From positions 62,001 to 126,000 of the forward strand of contig NC_041680.1 in NCBI RefSeq assembly GCF_900005765.1: a stretch of 64,000 nucleotides of DNA. The letters run 5' to 3'. The position numbers were made by a program, and so were the translations under genes. The DNA is from Plasmodium relictum (taxonomy: Eukaryota > Apicomplexa > Aconoidasida > Haemosporida > Plasmodiidae). The notes below the pieces were generated by a model, which saw nothing but the letters and a program-made list of their open reading frames with translations, did no database searches and had not been told where the DNA came from. Every line of letters starts with the position of its first letter. Position 1 is the stretch's first letter. Shown piece by piece: positions 24,679 to 36,800 of this stretch.

Positions 24679-26766
24679 TTACATTTTAAGAGATTCGATC
24701 ATACTATCACTATTTTTTAAACCTCCTTCTAGTTCATAAACTTTGGGTATCATATTTCTAGTTAAACATTCATTCAATGCTGCCATTTTATTATTACCAA
24801 GAGTTAAAATAGACATGACTTTATTATTCTTCACAAAATATCCAACAAAGTTATACTTACTTAAATCACCTTCATATATTATTTTATCATAATTTTTTAC
24901 AAATCCACAATATCGAAAATTTTTACCAAAAATATTTGTATTAAAAAAAGGTATAAAATTAAATTCTTTTTTTTCTTTGCTTAGCATATTATGTGCTGCT
25001 ATTCTTCCTTGTTGTATTGCAACATTCCAGTGGCATATGTTTACTAAATTATCTAAAAATTAAAACAAAATTCAAAGAACAGAAAATATATGTTTATATT
25101 TATAAAAAAAAATAAAAAATGTATGTATAATGACCAAAAAATTACATATAATTAAACATATATTAAATATATATATATATATATATTTGTATAAATTTGT
25201 TGATATAAATTAAAAGAAAATAATACTTGTAACAAAATATGGAAAAACACATACATCACCAGCTGCATACATATCATTTGAATTTTTCACTTTAAAATAT
25301 TTATCTACAACAATAAAATTATTAGCATCCTTAAATTTTTCATCTAAAAATTCAGAATTTGGTTTACATCCTAAAGCTTCAATAACATAATCGCAACTAA
25401 TAACTTCACCATTATTTAATCGAACACCATGTATTGATTTTCCATTTTTTAGTTTTATAAATCCTTTATCAATTATATACTCAGTTGGATACATTTTTGA
25501 GTAAAATTGAATATTTTTATCTTTTAAAATATCAAGCACAATTTTCCCAATTTTTTCTCCAAAGGTCCCATAGAAAGGTACTTCATCTTTTGAAACTATT
25601 GATACATTAACATTTTTTTTTTTTAATGCTGAAGAAAGTTCACATGCTATAAAAGAAGAGCCAATAATAACACATTTACTTCCCTCTTTAGCATATCCGG
25701 CAATTTTTATATTATCATTTAGATTATGTAAAGTGAGTAAATTATTAGAATTAACTTCCTTTATGGGAGATGGGCATGGACCTACACCACTAGTTATAAG
25801 TATTTTATCATAATTTATTATTTCTCCATTACTTAAAAAGGCTTTTTTATTTTCTGCATCCACTTTTGTCACACATACATCATTCATGTAACAAATATTG
25901 CTTTTATTATAGTATTCATCCTCTTTTAATTTTATTTCTTCATATAATTCGGAACCTTTAGTGTAATTTGATAAACTTTTTGACAAAGTTGGTCTATCAT
26001 ATGGTTTATAAGAATCTTTGCTACAAACAATCAATTTTCCATTATATCCCAATTTTAAAAATGTTTCCAACGCACCTAAAGTTGCTGCACCTCCCCCTAT
26101 AATTAAAATTGCTTTATTTTCACATCTATCTTTACATGCACATATTTTTTTTTTTTTAAATATTTCCAAGCTTTCCGGTAAATATGCATAAATTTTATCA
26201 TCTTCAACAATCACTTCATATTTTGGAATGTCATCAAAAGAAGGGCCATTAATGCATTCTCCTGTTTTTATATCAAATTTTGCATCATGCCAAGGACAAG
26301 TAATGTATTGACTTGTTAATACACCTGACTTTAATGGTGCACTATAATGTGGGCATTTGGGACCTAAACAATAATAAGTATTATTAATATTTACTAATAA
26401 AACACAATCCTTTTCATTATGAACTTTTACTTCTTTCATTTCCCCATTTTTTATTTCATCCTTTTTTAATAAGAATACTTTTTCTAAATTAGAGCATGCA
26501 ACCATGTTATTTCTCATGCTTTTAAATTTTTTATTTATTAATGTTGTTGCACACATTAAAGACATAAATAAAAGAAAATTATTGTTATTTAAAAATTCTT
26601 TTTTATTTTTATTTTCCCATATAATATACGTTTTTATATTAGTTTTTTTATTCGAATAAGATGAAAAATTGTTTTTTAAGTTATAGGATATTCCATTATT
26701 TTTTAATCTTCTACTTCTTAACAAGTTACATATTTTCTCATTTATTCCCATAATACTTCCTCTCAT
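24679..26766 (-). CDS. Rieske-domain AIF-like FAD/NAD(P) oxidoreductase (AIFM3-type, ferredoxin reductase-like)
   Basis: Two exons, 26766..25227 and 25052..24679, encode 637 residues (human AIFM3: 605). Residues about 62-78 are a hydrophobic stretch after a basic N-terminus, which fits a mitochondrial targeting or membrane-anchor segment. Residues about 90-200 form a Rieske 2Fe-2S domain with both ligand pairs intact: C138-P-H140 and C157-P-W-H160. Then follows a pyridine-nucleotide disulphide oxidoreductase fold: the FAD loop IIGGGAATLGALE (about 222-234), KPYDRPTLSK, ITSGVGPCPSP, the NAD loop VIIGSSFIACELSSA (about 366-380), EALGCKP, and the second FAD motif YAAGDV (about 500). Exon 2 supplies the HWNVAIQQGRIAAHNML helix typical of the family. 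The likely role is electron transfer from NAD(P)H through FAD to the Rieske cluster; the acceptor is unknown. The splice restores the FVTNNLVNICHW segment in phase. Confidence 0.9.
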
Positions 26767-29121
26767 TTTTAAATTGATTTCTTTTTATATTTGCAAAAAT
26801 ATATACATTTACACGTATACTATTTTTTTAACTAAAAATATTCTTGTACTTTTTTTTTAATATATATTAAATTTTAAATTAAAATTTTATATGATATAGA
26901 CTTTTTTTAATTTTTTTATCATTTATGCTTTTTATTATGAATCTTATTTTAATTAATGCATTTATTTTCTCCTATTTTTATTATGTAAATTATTTTATTT
27001 TTTTTATTTTTTCTTGATCATTAATTTTATTTTTTTTTTTTTTGGAATCAATAATTTTTAATATCAATTTTTTTTTTTTTAGTAATCCACTTGTGTAATT
27101 AAATAGTATGTTTTGTGACCCTTAAAACATTAAATTTATAAACTATTTGGTACTTTATATTCAAACAATAAATTTAATATTACGTCGAAAAAATTTATTC
27201 TATTAATTTTTTAACATCGATTTTTTTTTTTTTTTCATAAACTTTCTATACTTATAGTTAATTTCATTTTTTTAAAATAGTATATATGTAGAATGTTTTT
27301 TTTTTTTTTTTAAACCTAAAACTCTTTTCATATTTTCAAATTTGTTATTTTTTTTTATTCTTTATAAAGCATCCTAGAATTCATGCATACTGAAATGCAG
27401 CTTATTTCTTTACACGTTTTTTATAAACATAATTACCCATGCAAAAAGAAGAGTAATAAAAAATACTTTTAAACAATATGATGCATTATTCGATTGAAAA
27501 TATACTGGAAGTAATTAAATAAAATAATAGTTCATTGCATATTTTTCACAATTTTTTTAATTAAAAACTTTAATTAAATTTTTTAATCTTTCCCTTTATT
27601 TTTTTATTTTTTTCTTATTAACAATTAGTACTTTAAAAAATATATATTTTTTTTATCTCTCCACATTTATATATATTTTTTTTTATATGTATTATAAAGA
27701 TTTATATATGTTTAATGCTTATTTTATTATCTTCCCAAATATATTAACGTTATTCTATTTATATATTTAAATTTCTTAAATTTTCTGTTTTTATTCTATG
27801 GTATTTTATATATATATATCTTAAAATGAATTCCTAAGGATATTAAATAAATAGATATTGTGCGCTTAAATGCTTATATAATTACTAGATATTATTTTTG
27901 TATTTAAGTATTTTGAAGATTTTCAAATAAAAATATATATATGTGCATATTTATACGATAACGTAATTATTGTCTATGTAAATATATAAGAAATAATATT
28001 GTAATAATATAAATTTTTTTTATAGATAATTCTTTAGAATTTATTTACATTGAAACCCTAATATTTCATTTTAAAACATATATTGCGATTACATACTAAA
28101 ATTAAAATATCATAATTTTTTATAATTATTTCTTTTTTTTTTTCTTTATATTTCTAAATAAGTGATTTTATTACATTTCTATACATATTGTAATGCTACT
28201 ATATAATTCATATATGTATTTTAACATAAATTAGGAAAAAATTGGTGCTTCAAAAATTTGTACTTATTTCAAAAAATGTTACTACACAAATAGTAAAATT
28301 TTTGTTTCTTCATTTTTATTTATATAATTAAATGATTTAATATTTAAAAGTATGTTTAAACTGTAATATGATTGTTTTATTTTTTATTTCATAAAAAAAT
28401 AAAAAATTTATGGTTTTATATATATATAAAGTTTTTGTGCTTACTATATTCTATACGTTTAAAATTAAAAAAAAAAATTTAGTAACACACACTATATCCC
28501 TTTATTTCTTATTTTATTTTATTTTTTTTTTTTAATTATTTGTGAATTTTTTATTCATTCTCTCAAATAAAATAAAAAAAAATATTAACTGTTCATATAA
28601 AAAAAAATGTTTTAATCTAACAAGAATAGTTCTTGTGAGCGCATTTAAAAAAAAGCAGGTGCTTCCTTTTATGTGCATAAAATTAAGAATAAATATTTAA
28701 CACATTTTTTTTTAAATAAAATTTCAATAAATATAAAAAAAAATATAAACATACATGTACATATTTTAATTATATTTTATTTAAAGATATCTTAGCTAGC
28801 TACAAATCAAGTCATGCACAAAAAAAAAAAAAAATAAAACAAAAATTAAAATTCGTATAACTATTCAAGTTCTATTGTTCTTTGAAAAAGTATTTAAAAA
28901 TATAGAATCAACAATATTCTAATATAATAATATAAAAAAAATGAAACTTTAACTCTTAATGTGTATTTAATATTTTCTATATATTTTTCCTTTAATATTT
29001 TATAAAAAAATAACCTTTCTCTTTAAATGAAAAATATTATTTCTTAATTTTTTAATAATTCATTTTATCTATATAATAAATTAGAAGTATAAAGTCTAAT
29101 ATTTTCAAAAAAACATAAAAA
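26767..29121. other. Long divergent intergenic region (2.35 kb)
   Basis: Shared upstream region of the Rieske-AIF gene (-) and the 105-residue gene (+). No frame of note. It holds a TGCAT/ATGCA inverted repeat at 27384-27399, a short hairpin at 28621-28635 and scattered TGCA-type hexamers (for example near 28672). These resemble sites of plant-like AP2 factors, but short motifs occur often by chance. Confidence 0.5.
28621..28635. other. 6-bp stem, 3-base loop hairpin
   Basis: CAAGAA-TAG-TTCTTG followed by a GC-richer TGAGCGCA patch, about 490 bases upstream of the start at 29122. Function unknown. Confidence 0.35.
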
Positions 29122-29741
29122 ATGTCAAAATCTAATACAGTAAGATGTGACATGTCAGCTTATAAAAGAAATAAGTGCTACAACCCAAAAGTTCATGTAT
29201 CTGGATGGTAAATTCATTAATGATAATAAAAAATATATACTATAAAAAAAAAAAAAATACAATGTATATTTGTACATACATACTCTATTTTGTTTTTTGT
29301 TTTTTTTATTTGAATTAATAGTATTGATTTTTCTTTATATTTGAACCTCCCTTTAAACTATTTATTAAAAAAAACTCTATATATTCTTATACTTTATCCC
29401 CTACCCTTTCATAATGATATTCTTTCCCACACACATACATAATAATTCATTGTTTATATTTTATTATGTTTCTCTTTTATATCCCTATATTTTATTTTAT
29501 GAATTTTAGGTATGATATACAGAATGATGAAGATTACATAGAAAGTTATAATAGAATGAAAGATTTTCATTTACAAGAGTATCCAACATATAAAATAGAA
29601 GAGAAATATAAAAACATGAAAAAAAAATGTATTAAGAATATTTCTGACAAAGACGTTATTTTTTACCAAGATCATGGTACGGAATATTGGGTTACAGAAA
29701 ACAAAGAATCATATAAAGTGAATAATAAAATTGAGTTTTAA
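29122..29741 (+). CDS. Small protein of unknown function, 105 residues
   Basis: Two exons, 29122..29207 and 29510..29741, separated by a 302-base intron with an unusual C-rich patch near 29398. The join makes a Trp codon (TG|G) and gives VHVSGWYDIQNDEDYIESY. The protein starts MSKSNTVRCDMSAYKRNKC and carries three Cys residues near the N-terminus and a DHGTEYWVTENKESYKVN block near the end. It has no signal peptide, membrane segment or low complexity. I do not recognise the family. Its compact form and the intron suggest a real, constrained gene, perhaps a subunit of a larger complex. Confidence 0.7.
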
Positions 29742-30310
29742 CTTTTTTTTTTTAGTTTTTTTCGTAAATTTTATCCTCATCATATTACAATAATAAATAA
29801 ATAAAATAATATACAAATAAATCATAATATTGGGTGAAAAATATCCTAGAAATGTAAAAACCTAAATACAAATTTATATTAATTTTTTAATCCGTTTCTT
29901 CTTATTTCTTTATAGAATAGATGCCAAATATATATGTGAAATCTATATGCATATATTATAAAGATAATTAAAAATTAAAATTAGAAATTTATTGTATAGT
30001 AATTAACTTTTTCATTAATATTGTTATCCCTCTTTTTATTCTTTTTTATAGTATTTTATTTTTGTTGCTTTTTTTATTTTTTTGCTCCATATTTTTTTTA
30101 ATTTTTAAATTTTGCGAAAATAAATAAGTTTTTAAATAATTATAAAACCTCTTGTATTTGAATTTCTTTGTTACTTATCCTGGCATATTATTAATTTTCA
30201 TTTCCTTTTTCTTTTTTCAATCTGTAATTTTTCTAAAATAAGAATAAATACCAATATTATTTTATAACTTTTTATATTTTAATTATATTTATTATTAATA
30301 AATATAAAAT
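29742..30310. other. Intergenic between convergent genes
   Basis: 3' ends of the 105-residue gene and the PDRG1-like gene face each other here. AT-rich, no feature seen. Confidence 0.6.
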
Positions 30311-30822
30311 TCATCCTTTGAGTAAGAATTTAGCTTCTTCAAGTGGCATTTCGGTTACACTTGGATTTAATTTGATAAGTTCTTTAATAAGTGACTTTCT
30401 TTTATCTCTTATTTTATCTCTTTTTTCCATAAGAGTTTTTTCTACCTATTTTGTAAAAAGAAAAAACAATATAATTAAAATAATAAATCTATCATTTAAA
30501 AAATATCTATCATATGAAAAAATGGTATTAAAGAGAACATATATATTTATATATATATATATATATGGGAATTTTTATAATTTTTTTATACATTATCTAA
30601 ATGTTCATTTATTTGACTTTTGTTTAATAATAAAAATAAATTATTATATATGCTAAGGTGTCCACTATTTTTAACAATTTCATTTCTTCTATATCCTCCT
30701 TTTGTTTCTCTAATACCATTTAAATTATTATCAATAAGTAATAATTTTTGATTTTGGCAAAACACGCTTTCTGCTAATAAATTTAGTTCAAGAAGCCTAT
30801 TATAATATTGAGTATTTTCCAT
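30311..30822 (-). CDS. PDRG1: PDRG1-like prefoldin-type subunit
   Basis: Two exons, 30822..30592 and 30445..30311, encode 121 residues (human PDRG1: 133). The first half, with LLELNLLAESVFCQNQKLLL followed by DNNLNGIRE, matches the start of PDRG1 (LAEEVLADKRQIVDLD...NREGL). The second half is a charged helix, VEKTLMEKRDKIRDKRKSL. The end, LNPSVTEMPLEEAKFLLKG, mirrors the PDRG1 C-terminus, which also finishes in ILKG. PDRG1 is a beta-prefoldin-like member of the R2TP/prefoldin-like complex that helps assemble RNA polymerases, snoRNPs and PIKK kinases. The splice phase is exact. The family call rests on pattern matching of both ends. Confidence 0.68.
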
Positions 30823-31295
30823 TTTATAATATTTTAAATTAAGAAAAAAAAATTTGATTTAAATATATATATATATATATAATAAATAATTTAAAAGAAA
30901 AAGAATTAATATACTTTAAAGAAAAAATTAGTATTAATAAAAATATACGCAAAAATTTTTAAAAAAATTGTAAAATTTAAAATATAAAAACATACATATA
31001 CATTAAAATTATGGAAAAAAAAAACGTTTCAATTTAGAAAGATAGCAAAAATTAAAAAAATATATGTATAAAACATATTAAAAAAAATTTTTTTTTTTTT
31101 TATTAAATAAAAATATATGCATGAAATAATTTATTATTAAAAATAAAATTCAATGGAGATATGAAAAGATATAATGTAATGAATGAGCTCAATTTATATA
31201 TTAAGTTAATAATAAAAAAAGATTCTAAAATATATTAAGAAAAAATCAGGTAAAAAATAAAAGTTACAATTAAAAAAGAGAAATTAAACATAAAA
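30823..31295. other. Divergent promoter of PDRG1-like and ESF2 genes
   Basis: Only 473 bases separate the two start codons. The region has an AT repeat near 30862 and poly-A/T runs; no distinct motif seen. Confidence 0.55.
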
Positions 31296-32267
31296 ATGAA
31301 GGAACTTTTAAAATTTAAAAAGAACAGAAACAAAAAAAATCAGTTAAATACTGAGCAAAAAGACAAAAAATCACTTAAAAAAAAGAAAAATGAATTCAAA
31401 AAAAAAAAATATAAAAAAAATAAGAATAACAATTTGAAAGAAAAAATAAAAAATAAAAAAAATTTGGATAAAAAAGAGAAAAAAAAAAATGTGAAGAATG
31501 AGAAAAGTAATTTATGTAAAAATACAAATTATGAGGACGGCTATAAATCAAATAAAGAGAAAATTCTTCCAGAAAAAGAATTGAATCTTGTAGAAGATGA
31601 AAGATTTCAATTCAATGATAAGTTGTGGTTAGAAGTAAAAAAGGAAGAATCAAAAAAAGGGATTATATATTTGTCTCATATACCAATAGGTTTAAATGCT
31701 TCAAAAATTAAAGAAATTTTTAGTAAATACGGTTCTATTGATAAAATGCATTTAAATAAGATAAAAGAGGATGAAATTGATATTGCCTCAAAAGAAAAAA
31801 ATAACAAAAGATTGAGATATTCTGATGGATACATAGAATTTTTCAATAAAAAAGATGCTATAAAAGTAGAAAAATTATTGAACAATCAAATGATTGGAGG
31901 AAAGAAAAGAAAAAATATACTAAGAGAGAGTTTTTGGCATATTAAGTACTTAAAAAATTTTACTTGGAATGATTTAGTGTCTTCTGTATTATATAGAAAT
32001 ATTTCAAGAAAGGATAGATTTAATTTTGCATTAAAGAGTATGTATAAAAATTATGAAAAATATTTAGAAAAAAATATAGATAAAGAAGGCAATAATAATA
32101 AAACAGTAAGTAGCAAATTAATTTTAAAAAAAAATCAAGAAGAAAAAAAAAAATTATTCTCAAGAAAAAATTCCAATAAATTAAAATTTATAACTATAAA
32201 AAAAGAAGAGAAAAAAACTGATAAAGACAATACAGTTTCTCCAGACTTTTTAAAATTACTAATGTAA
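31296..32267 (+). CDS. ESF2: ESF2/ABT1 pre-rRNA-processing RNA-binding protein
   Basis: A single exon of 323 residues. The first 90 residues are Lys-rich (nucleolar-type basic tail). Residues about 119-205 hold an RRM: IIYLSHIPIGL (RNP2-like strand), KEIFSKYGSIDKMHL, and SDGYIEFFNKKDAIKV (RNP1-like). Directly after it comes the ESF2/ABT1 signature WHIKYLKNFTWNDL, then a helical segment with SRKDRFNFALKSMYKNYEKY. In yeast, Esf2 works with Dbp8 in the small-subunit processome to mature 18S rRNA. The family normally has 250-320 residues, so the length is normal. It converges with CSL4, leaving only 154 bases between stop codons. Confidence 0.88.
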   Translation: MKELLKFKKNRNKKNQLNTEQKDKKSLKKKKNEFKKKKYKKNKNNNLKEKIKNKKNLDKKEKKKNVKNEKSNLCKNTNYEDGYKSNKEKILPEKELNLVEDERFQFNDKLWLEVKKEESKKGIIYLSHIPIGLNASKIKEIFSKYGSIDKMHLNKIKEDEIDIASKEKNNKRLRYSDGYIEFFNKKDAIKVEKLLNNQMIGGKKRKNILRESFWHIKYLKNFTWNDLVSSVLYRNISRKDRFNFALKSMYKNYEKYLEKNIDKEGNNNKTVSSKLILKKNQEEKKKLFSRKNSNKLKFITIKKEEKKTDKDNTVSPDFLKLLM

Positions 32268-32421
32268 TAAAAATTAATTTTCTTTTTTTTTTTTGTGAAA
32301 TTTTATAAAATAACTTCAAAACAAAAAATAAATATCAAAATAGATATAGTATATAATAATTAATAAGCTAAATTTTTTACTAAAAAAATATATTTATAAA
32401 TAAAAAAAATGTTAAAATTTA

Positions 32422-33170
32422 TTAAACAGGAATTGAAAAATCATTAGAAACTTTTCTTTGCTCAAAACTCATATCATCTAAATTAACCATCAAATTCCAT
32501 GCAACGGGCTTTAATATTTCACCTATATTTGTAATAAAAAAAATAATATTTTTAATATAGTTTATATACAAATGGATTTATATAAAACTAACTTTAATAT
32601 AATAATTAGAGAGAAAAAATTTTGGTATAAATAATATCAATAATTAATGAATTATAAATATATATATGTATTTCCTTTTTTTTTTTTTTTTTCATATTAA
32701 CCTTTATCACTTAAAGCAATAATTACACCTAAATCAGAACCTACTGTTGATAATTTATAAGAAGAATGTTGTCCTATAGATAAAATTTTGGCCTTGATTA
32801 TATCACCTTGTTTAAAACAATCAAAATTATCGCCTAATTCACCTTCATATATATGAATATCACTTTTATTTATATATCCTTTAAATGAATTTTTTAATGG
32901 TTTATTATTTGATAATATAATATTGCAATATATCATATTAAATGTTACTCTATAAATTTTACATATAACAATATCTCCTGCTTTGGGTAAAGCTACAAAA
33001 CTTTTAATGTTATCTACATTAATAATTTTTTTATTATCATTATTAACTATAATATTTTTTTTACCCAATATAGTTGATCTTATTTCATTTTTTAATACAT
33101 ATGTATTTTCACCATTTATATAATCTTTTTCGGATCCTATTACTTCTCCAGGTAACACTATGTTATCCAT
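32422..33170 (-). CDS. CSL4: Exosome complex component CSL4
   Basis: Two exons, 33170..32702 and 32522..32422, encode 189 residues (human EXOSC1: 195). The N-terminus (MDNIVLPGEVIGSEKDYING) is the CSL4 N-terminal domain opening. A central S1-type OB fold follows: ALPKAGDIVICKIYRVTFN, GYINKSDIHIYEG and FKQGDIIKAKILSIG. Next is the family stretch YKLSTVGSDLGVIIALSDKG. Exon 2 supplies EILKPVAWNLMV, in place of the zinc-ribbon part of other eukaryotes. I see no four-Cys zinc site, so the ribbon looks degenerate. CSL4 is a cap subunit that helps feed RNA into the exosome for 3'-5' decay and rRNA processing. Confidence 0.9.
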
Positions 33171-33863
33171 TATTTTATTTTATTTTTCTTTAAAATTTTT
33201 CTATAATTTAAAATATAAAAACTCTCAAAATAACTTTTTGCCTTCTTTCATGTATTTATTATATTTATATACATACCTATTTTATTTATTTTATACTACT
33301 TTTTTATTTATATTAATTTTGTTTTTCTTTTTTAATTTAAATATATTTGTAATAAAAAAATAAAAATAAAATAAAGAAATAAATTTTGTTAAATTCTTTT
33401 TTTATTTCTATTATTTTATATATATAGATTTTTTTTTTTTTATGTATATTTAAATTCCACTTTTTCTTTTTTCTTCTTTTTGGCAACAATACCAATAAGA
33501 AAATTATCTTAATAATTTTTTTTATAGTTTTATTTAAAATATAAAAACAGTTTTTTTTTTTTTCATTAACAATTACTTTTTCGTAATTCAAATTAAATAA
33601 AAAAAAAAACGAAAAAAGCATTAAAAAAAAATATTAATACGATAATATTTCATAGAAAAATAATATAAGTCATATCTCATGATAAACAAAATTATGAAGA
33701 GGCAAAAAAAAAAAAAATACATAAGCAAATATATAAATAAGAAATAAATCAATTATATTAAGGAATATTAATTATTTGTATATATATATATATTTGATAA
33801 AAAAAAAAATATAAAAATTAATGTAAAATATGGTTATATGTATATATATTTTTTTTTTCTTTT
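33171..33863. other. Intergenic, no feature seen
   Basis: Promoter side of CSL4 and 3' flank of the TRAPPC9-like gene. AT-rich frames here on both strands are Phe/Ile/Lys-rich noise. Confidence 0.6.
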
Positions 33864-36800
33864 TTAAACAATTGCAACTAAAATAGGTTCGTGATAAAAT
33901 AAAAAGGTATGAAAGTTATGAAAATAAATAGCTATATAAAATAGAACTTTACCTGGAAATAATGAATATACATTGAAAGAATGCAAAAAATGTGATTTTT
34001 TGTTATTTAGTTTTTTATTTTGAAAATTGTTAGAATTTTGATTTGTCTTAGAAGAAATGAAATCATATTTACTTAGATATCCACTTGTATTTAAACTTCC
34101 TATAATTTTTATACAATTTAAATTAGATGGATATATTAAAAGTGTATATTTGCCCAAATCAATATAAGATAAATTATCTATAAAAATTTTCACACAAAAA
34201 AATTCATTTACTGAAGACTCAAAATATTTTTTTTTAATACCAATTTTTTTAATATCAGTAAAATTTAATATTTTTGAACATTTTGGTATAATTACACTAT
34301 TTCTTTTTTTGCAATTACAAAATTTTGGTTTTATTAATATATACGGATAAAAAATATCATTAACGAAATTTTTATGAAATAATTTATTTATATTTATTTG
34401 AAAATCCTCATTATTACTACTGTTACTGTTATTATCTTCTTTTTTTTCTTTTTTTAAGTACTCATCAAATTTTTCTATTTTCATATTTTTAGAAGAGATG
34501 CCATATTCTTCATTATTATCTGACATTTGGGGAAGAGTGAAACTATTTGAAGAAAAAAAATATTCCTTCTTTTCATAAGAAGAACTATTTCTTTTAAACA
34601 ATTTATCTTCATCATTTAATTTTAAGATAAATTTGTTTTCTTCTTTTTCTGCTTCATTTTTTTCTATTCTGCCATTATTATTATTTCTTTTAAAATTAAA
34701 AAAAAAATCACTAATTGTTTTTTTATGAATGTGTATATTGTTTAAATAAGAACTGTAAGCACTTAAAATTCCCATTTTTTTATGTCTAGAAAAAGTTAAG
34801 TAGACATAAAAATCTAAATACTGTAAAAAATACTTCAAAATATCTTCCTCGTTTTCAAAAATAAAATTTTTTTTTCTTTTTATCCTTTTAATCCAAAGTA
34901 CCCATTTACTTAAATTATTTTCTTTATCAACAATGCACATTGGTCGTCTTTTTAGTTTTTTGGTTTTACAATAGTTTACGTAACCACTAAAATTTTTTAT
35001 GTATAATTCTAAAAATATATATTTATTATCTGTGCAAATATTTAAATTTTCTTTATATTTATATGTTTCATCACTATTATTATCTTTTTTTATTACACAT
35101 ATACTATTATAATCGCTAAAAGAATCATCCTTATCAATTAAATTATGAGTTGTAGTATAATTTTTTATATCATTATTCATATTATTATTCTTTCCAAAAT
35201 TGTTTATTTTGTCATAATTATTATCGCTATCATAATTTAAGTTACGAATAATATGACTCTCCCTTTTTTGCGTATTTTTTTTTTCAAGATAATTATCTAT
35301 ATTAATATCTTTATATTTAAAACTTTTCGTTCTTAAAAAATTTATATCATATATTATCTCTTCTTTATTGTTTTCAATACTTTTCTCATTCTTCTCTTTT
35401 TTTAAAGAACCTAATTTTTTAATAATATCTGCATTATAATAATTTGAATTTAACATTTCATTTAATATATCTTTATAATTAAAGCTTACATAGGGAAAAT
35501 AAAATATGTTTTCAATAAATATATTTCTTTTTACATTAATTTTTAATTTCAAATTTTGAACAGAGTAATATGAACTGTCTTTATTGCTAGAATAAAATAT
35601 ATTTATTTCGCATTCATTAATTAAAACAGATCCTATGCATCTTATAGGTATATATAAAGAATAATTTTTTTTAACTTTTAATGGCTCATTTTTTTTTATT
35701 CTTATAATTTTTTCTTTATTATTTCCACATTTACTTTTTAAGCAAAATGCCTTATTGAAAAAAAATTTTATGAAGTAATCCCCATGTGTCTTATCATTAT
35801 GTATTACAATAATATTCAAATAATCAATATTTATATTACTTTTATTTTCAAATATTAAACACAAAAATTTAATTTCTCCTTCTAATAATTCTGAATGCCT
35901 TGCATCACATGAAAAGTAAAGATTTCCATTTATATCTTCGAAATTCTCATTACTATCTTTTCTAATATTGTAATAATTAAAAGGTTTTTTTAAGTTAACT
36001 ATGGAATCATTGGAAGGTTGAATATCCTTATTTTCTTCCAATGAAGAAATTTTTTCAGTTAATCTAGAAGATAATGATGTTGTTGATATTGATGACAATA
36101 CTGATGATGAAATAGAAAAAGAAGATTTTTTTGAACTACATTTTTTATTTAAGAAGCATTTATTATAAGTAGATAAGCTTTTAATAGAATCCAATAGATC
36201 ACAATTTTGCACATTTTTTTTTCTATTCAAACTTATATGACTTTCTTCACTACTATATTTTCTGCATCTATCAATAAAATTATTTTTATTACTTTTATTA
36301 GATAAATTACTTTTATCTACAGAATCACTTACAGGCAAATCATTAGCACTATTTAAATTTGAATTTTTTTTTTTTATGTCATCTTCAATAATTAAAAACT
36401 TGTCTGTTTCCTTAATATCTTCATCACTATAATTACTACGTAATTCTTTTTTATCATCAATATATTCTTCCTTTTTATTTAAAAAGAAATTTTCTAAATT
36501 ACTATTATTATTATTTTCATATTTCTTATTTTCATAATGATTTTCTTCATTTGTATCTTCATGAAGATCATTTCTTTGAAATATATCTTTTTCCTCATTT
36601 GAAGCATTTACTTTTGATGACTTATCCTTATTTGAAGTAATACAAAACCTTTTTAAATAAGATTTATCATTTAACAAGGATTTAATATTAATATATTTAC
36701 TAAAATTAAAAAGCTTAATTTCTGATTTAAGAGAAAAATAATTTTCAATTACAAAAATAGAACATATATTGGATAATTTAAATACATAATGTAATAATTT

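Noticed and set aside
33337-33621. 94-codon minus-strand frame before CSL4
   Set aside because: Phe/Lys/Ile-rich, made of homopolymers, no domain; looks like noise in the intergenic DNA.
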